This document shows, one piece after another, positions 63,377-64,000 of a DNA stretch of 64,000 nt. The DNA comes from Candidatus Saccharibacteria bacterium RIFCSPHIGHO2_12_FULL_44_22 (GTDB lineage Bacteria; Patescibacteriota; Saccharimonadia; Saccharimonadales; Saccharimonadaceae): assembly GCA_001790515.1 (NCBI GenBank), contig MGCS01000011.1:48243-112242 (forward strand), in the 5' to 3' direction. The position numbers and the translations under genes were made by a program. Numbering within the stretch: position 1 is the stretch's first letter; every line of letters begins with the position of its first letter. Under the pieces are notes generated by a model that was given only the letters and a program-made list of their open reading frames with translations, was not told the DNA's origin and searched no databases.

Positions 63377-63580
63377 CTATTCGGCGATAGTGGTTCGTCG
63401 ATTAGATTGTTTCATTTCCTGAACAGTGACGCGACGAAGTTCAGATGCCGTGATCTTGCCGTTAGCATAATCCTGCAGACGCTTTTGCGTCTTTACAGAC
63501 GGCATTAGTCCCTCGGCTCTGACCGAGCCAATCGCTGCTGAAATGCTTCGCTGACGTTGTTCAGTATTTGCTTTCTTCAT
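63377..63580 (-). CDS. VbhA-type antitoxin for the Fic toxin
   Basis: A 67-residue helical protein with S19-V-R-A-E23-G24, the (S/T)xxxE(G/N) inhibition motif whose Glu blocks ATP binding in Fic active sites. The remainder (LQDYANGKITASELRRV) matches the VbhA fold. It is translated before the toxin. TATAAT lies 6 bp before the ATG (leaderless pattern). Confidence 0.88.
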   Translation of the reverse strand: MKKANTEQRQRSISAAIGSVRAEGLMPSVKTQKRLQDYANGKITASELRRVTVQEMKQSNRRTTIAE

Positions 63581-63632
63581 ATTTTTATTATATCACATTA
63601 CTACTTTAAACACAACATACTCCTTGTGGTTA

Positions 63633-64000
63633 TCAGTCATGACGACGATCATATTTCCGTTTATGCTTTGGTTTCCACCCGCGATGACTCCGCTGATCTG
63701 GTTGCACGCGACCGGCATCGCGTCGGTGCGTTCCTAATTGCGCCATAAAATCATTTCCTAGGTACGTATGTAGTTTTGTCAGATCAAGCAACTCTTTCTT
63801 GCGCTGAACCGATAAGTCGTCAAGTGCGATTACATCACCGGCAATTGATTTCGTGTGCTGCTGAATCTGCCGCAGTGGCACACCTGGTATGCGTTTCGTG
63901 TGATATTTTGCATAACTTCGACGTTCACGCTCGATCATCTCGTATGCCCATGCTGCATACGCATCGACAAACTGGCGACGATTTTCAGGCGTGTTATCGG
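63633..64000 (-). CDS. Unknown protein, C-terminal part
   Basis: The frame is open to the right edge, so only the last 121 residues are seen; the ATG at 63938 is internal to the open frame. The sequence is charged and helical (FVDAYAAWAYEMIERERRSY) with a strongly basic tail (RGWKPKHKRKYDRRHD). It may bind nucleic acid. No family recognised. Confidence 0.45.
   Translation of the reverse strand, partial: DNTPENRRQFVDAYAAWAYEMIERERRSYAKYHTKRIPGVPLRQIQQHTKSIAGDVIALDDLSVQRKKELLDLTKLHTYLGNDFMAQLGTHRRDAGRVQPDQRSHRGWKPKHKRKYDRRHD

Noticed and set aside
1..64000. CRISPR arrays, insertion sequences, rRNA or tRNA genes
   Set aside because: Looked for evenly spaced repeats, transposase motifs, terminal inverted repeats and tRNA TTCGA arms on both strands; none held up.

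Overview
The window looks like chromosomal DNA of a Patescibacteria (CPR) bacterium, most likely Saccharibacteria (TM7)-like. This is an inference from the sequence, not a database match. The clues are compact proteins (MetK of 325 residues, MraZ of 135, RecO without a visible zinc site), a HARE-HTH regulator, a solitary VirD4-like ATPase with a long Q/P-rich tail, a reduced dcw cluster, and a genome otherwise poor in biosynthesis genes. TAA, TAG and TGA all act as stops and a normal RF2 gene is present, so the standard bacterial code applies. No tRNA, rRNA, CRISPR array or insertion sequence was seen.

Layout. 0-4.6 kb: end of a HARE-HTH regulator, the VirD4/TraG-like ATPase, then an AT-rich gap. 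4.6-12.2 kb (minus strand): dcw cluster read as mraZ - structured spacer - rsmH - tiny ORF and structured leader - ftsL - ftsI - ftsW - murG - ftsQ, driven by a promoter whose spacer carries MraZ-type repeats and which has a perfect pair of inverted DnaA boxes upstream. 12.2-29.3 kb: housekeeping and accessory genes (HAD hydrolases, GH1 glycosidase, LssY-like protein, PIF1-like helicase, KwaB-like DUF4868 protein, SAM-I riboswitch-metK and a coupled unknown gene, yaaA, an RNase HI-flavoprotein fusion, two CYTH proteins, a HAD gene broken by one TAG, a TrmB-like regulator, a phosphotransferase/acetyltransferase pair). 29.3-37.6 kb: glyQS, a histidine kinase-receiver-recO operon, exonuclease VII (xseA/xseB) with a flippase-like protein, and a Trm11-like methyltransferase. 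37.6-53.4 kb: LysM-like surface protein, rpmA, receiver protein, S41 protease, two CHAP hydrolases with ftsX/ftsE (a PcsB-FtsEX-type cell-wall cleavage module), prfB, murD, M16 peptidase, secA, hibernation factor and serS. 53.4-57.5 kb: a PadR-controlled envelope operon (PadR - PspC protein - ABC ATPase - permease).

57.5-64 kb is an accessory, defence-like island: a PD-(D/E)XK (TnsA-like) protein, a three-gene operon of an MmeI-like fused restriction-modification enzyme with a membrane coiled-coil protein and a second nuclease-like protein, and a Fic toxin with a VbhA-type antitoxin. The three-gene operon is the best candidate for an undescribed system.

Two window-wide features stand out. 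First, many genes have a -10 box only 6-9 bp before the start codon and no Shine-Dalgarno sequence, which implies leaderless mRNAs; operon-internal and highly expressed genes (rpmA, hibernation factor, metK) keep strong SDs. Second, several gene pairs overlap by a TTGA, GTGA, ATGA or TAATG junction, which implies translational coupling.
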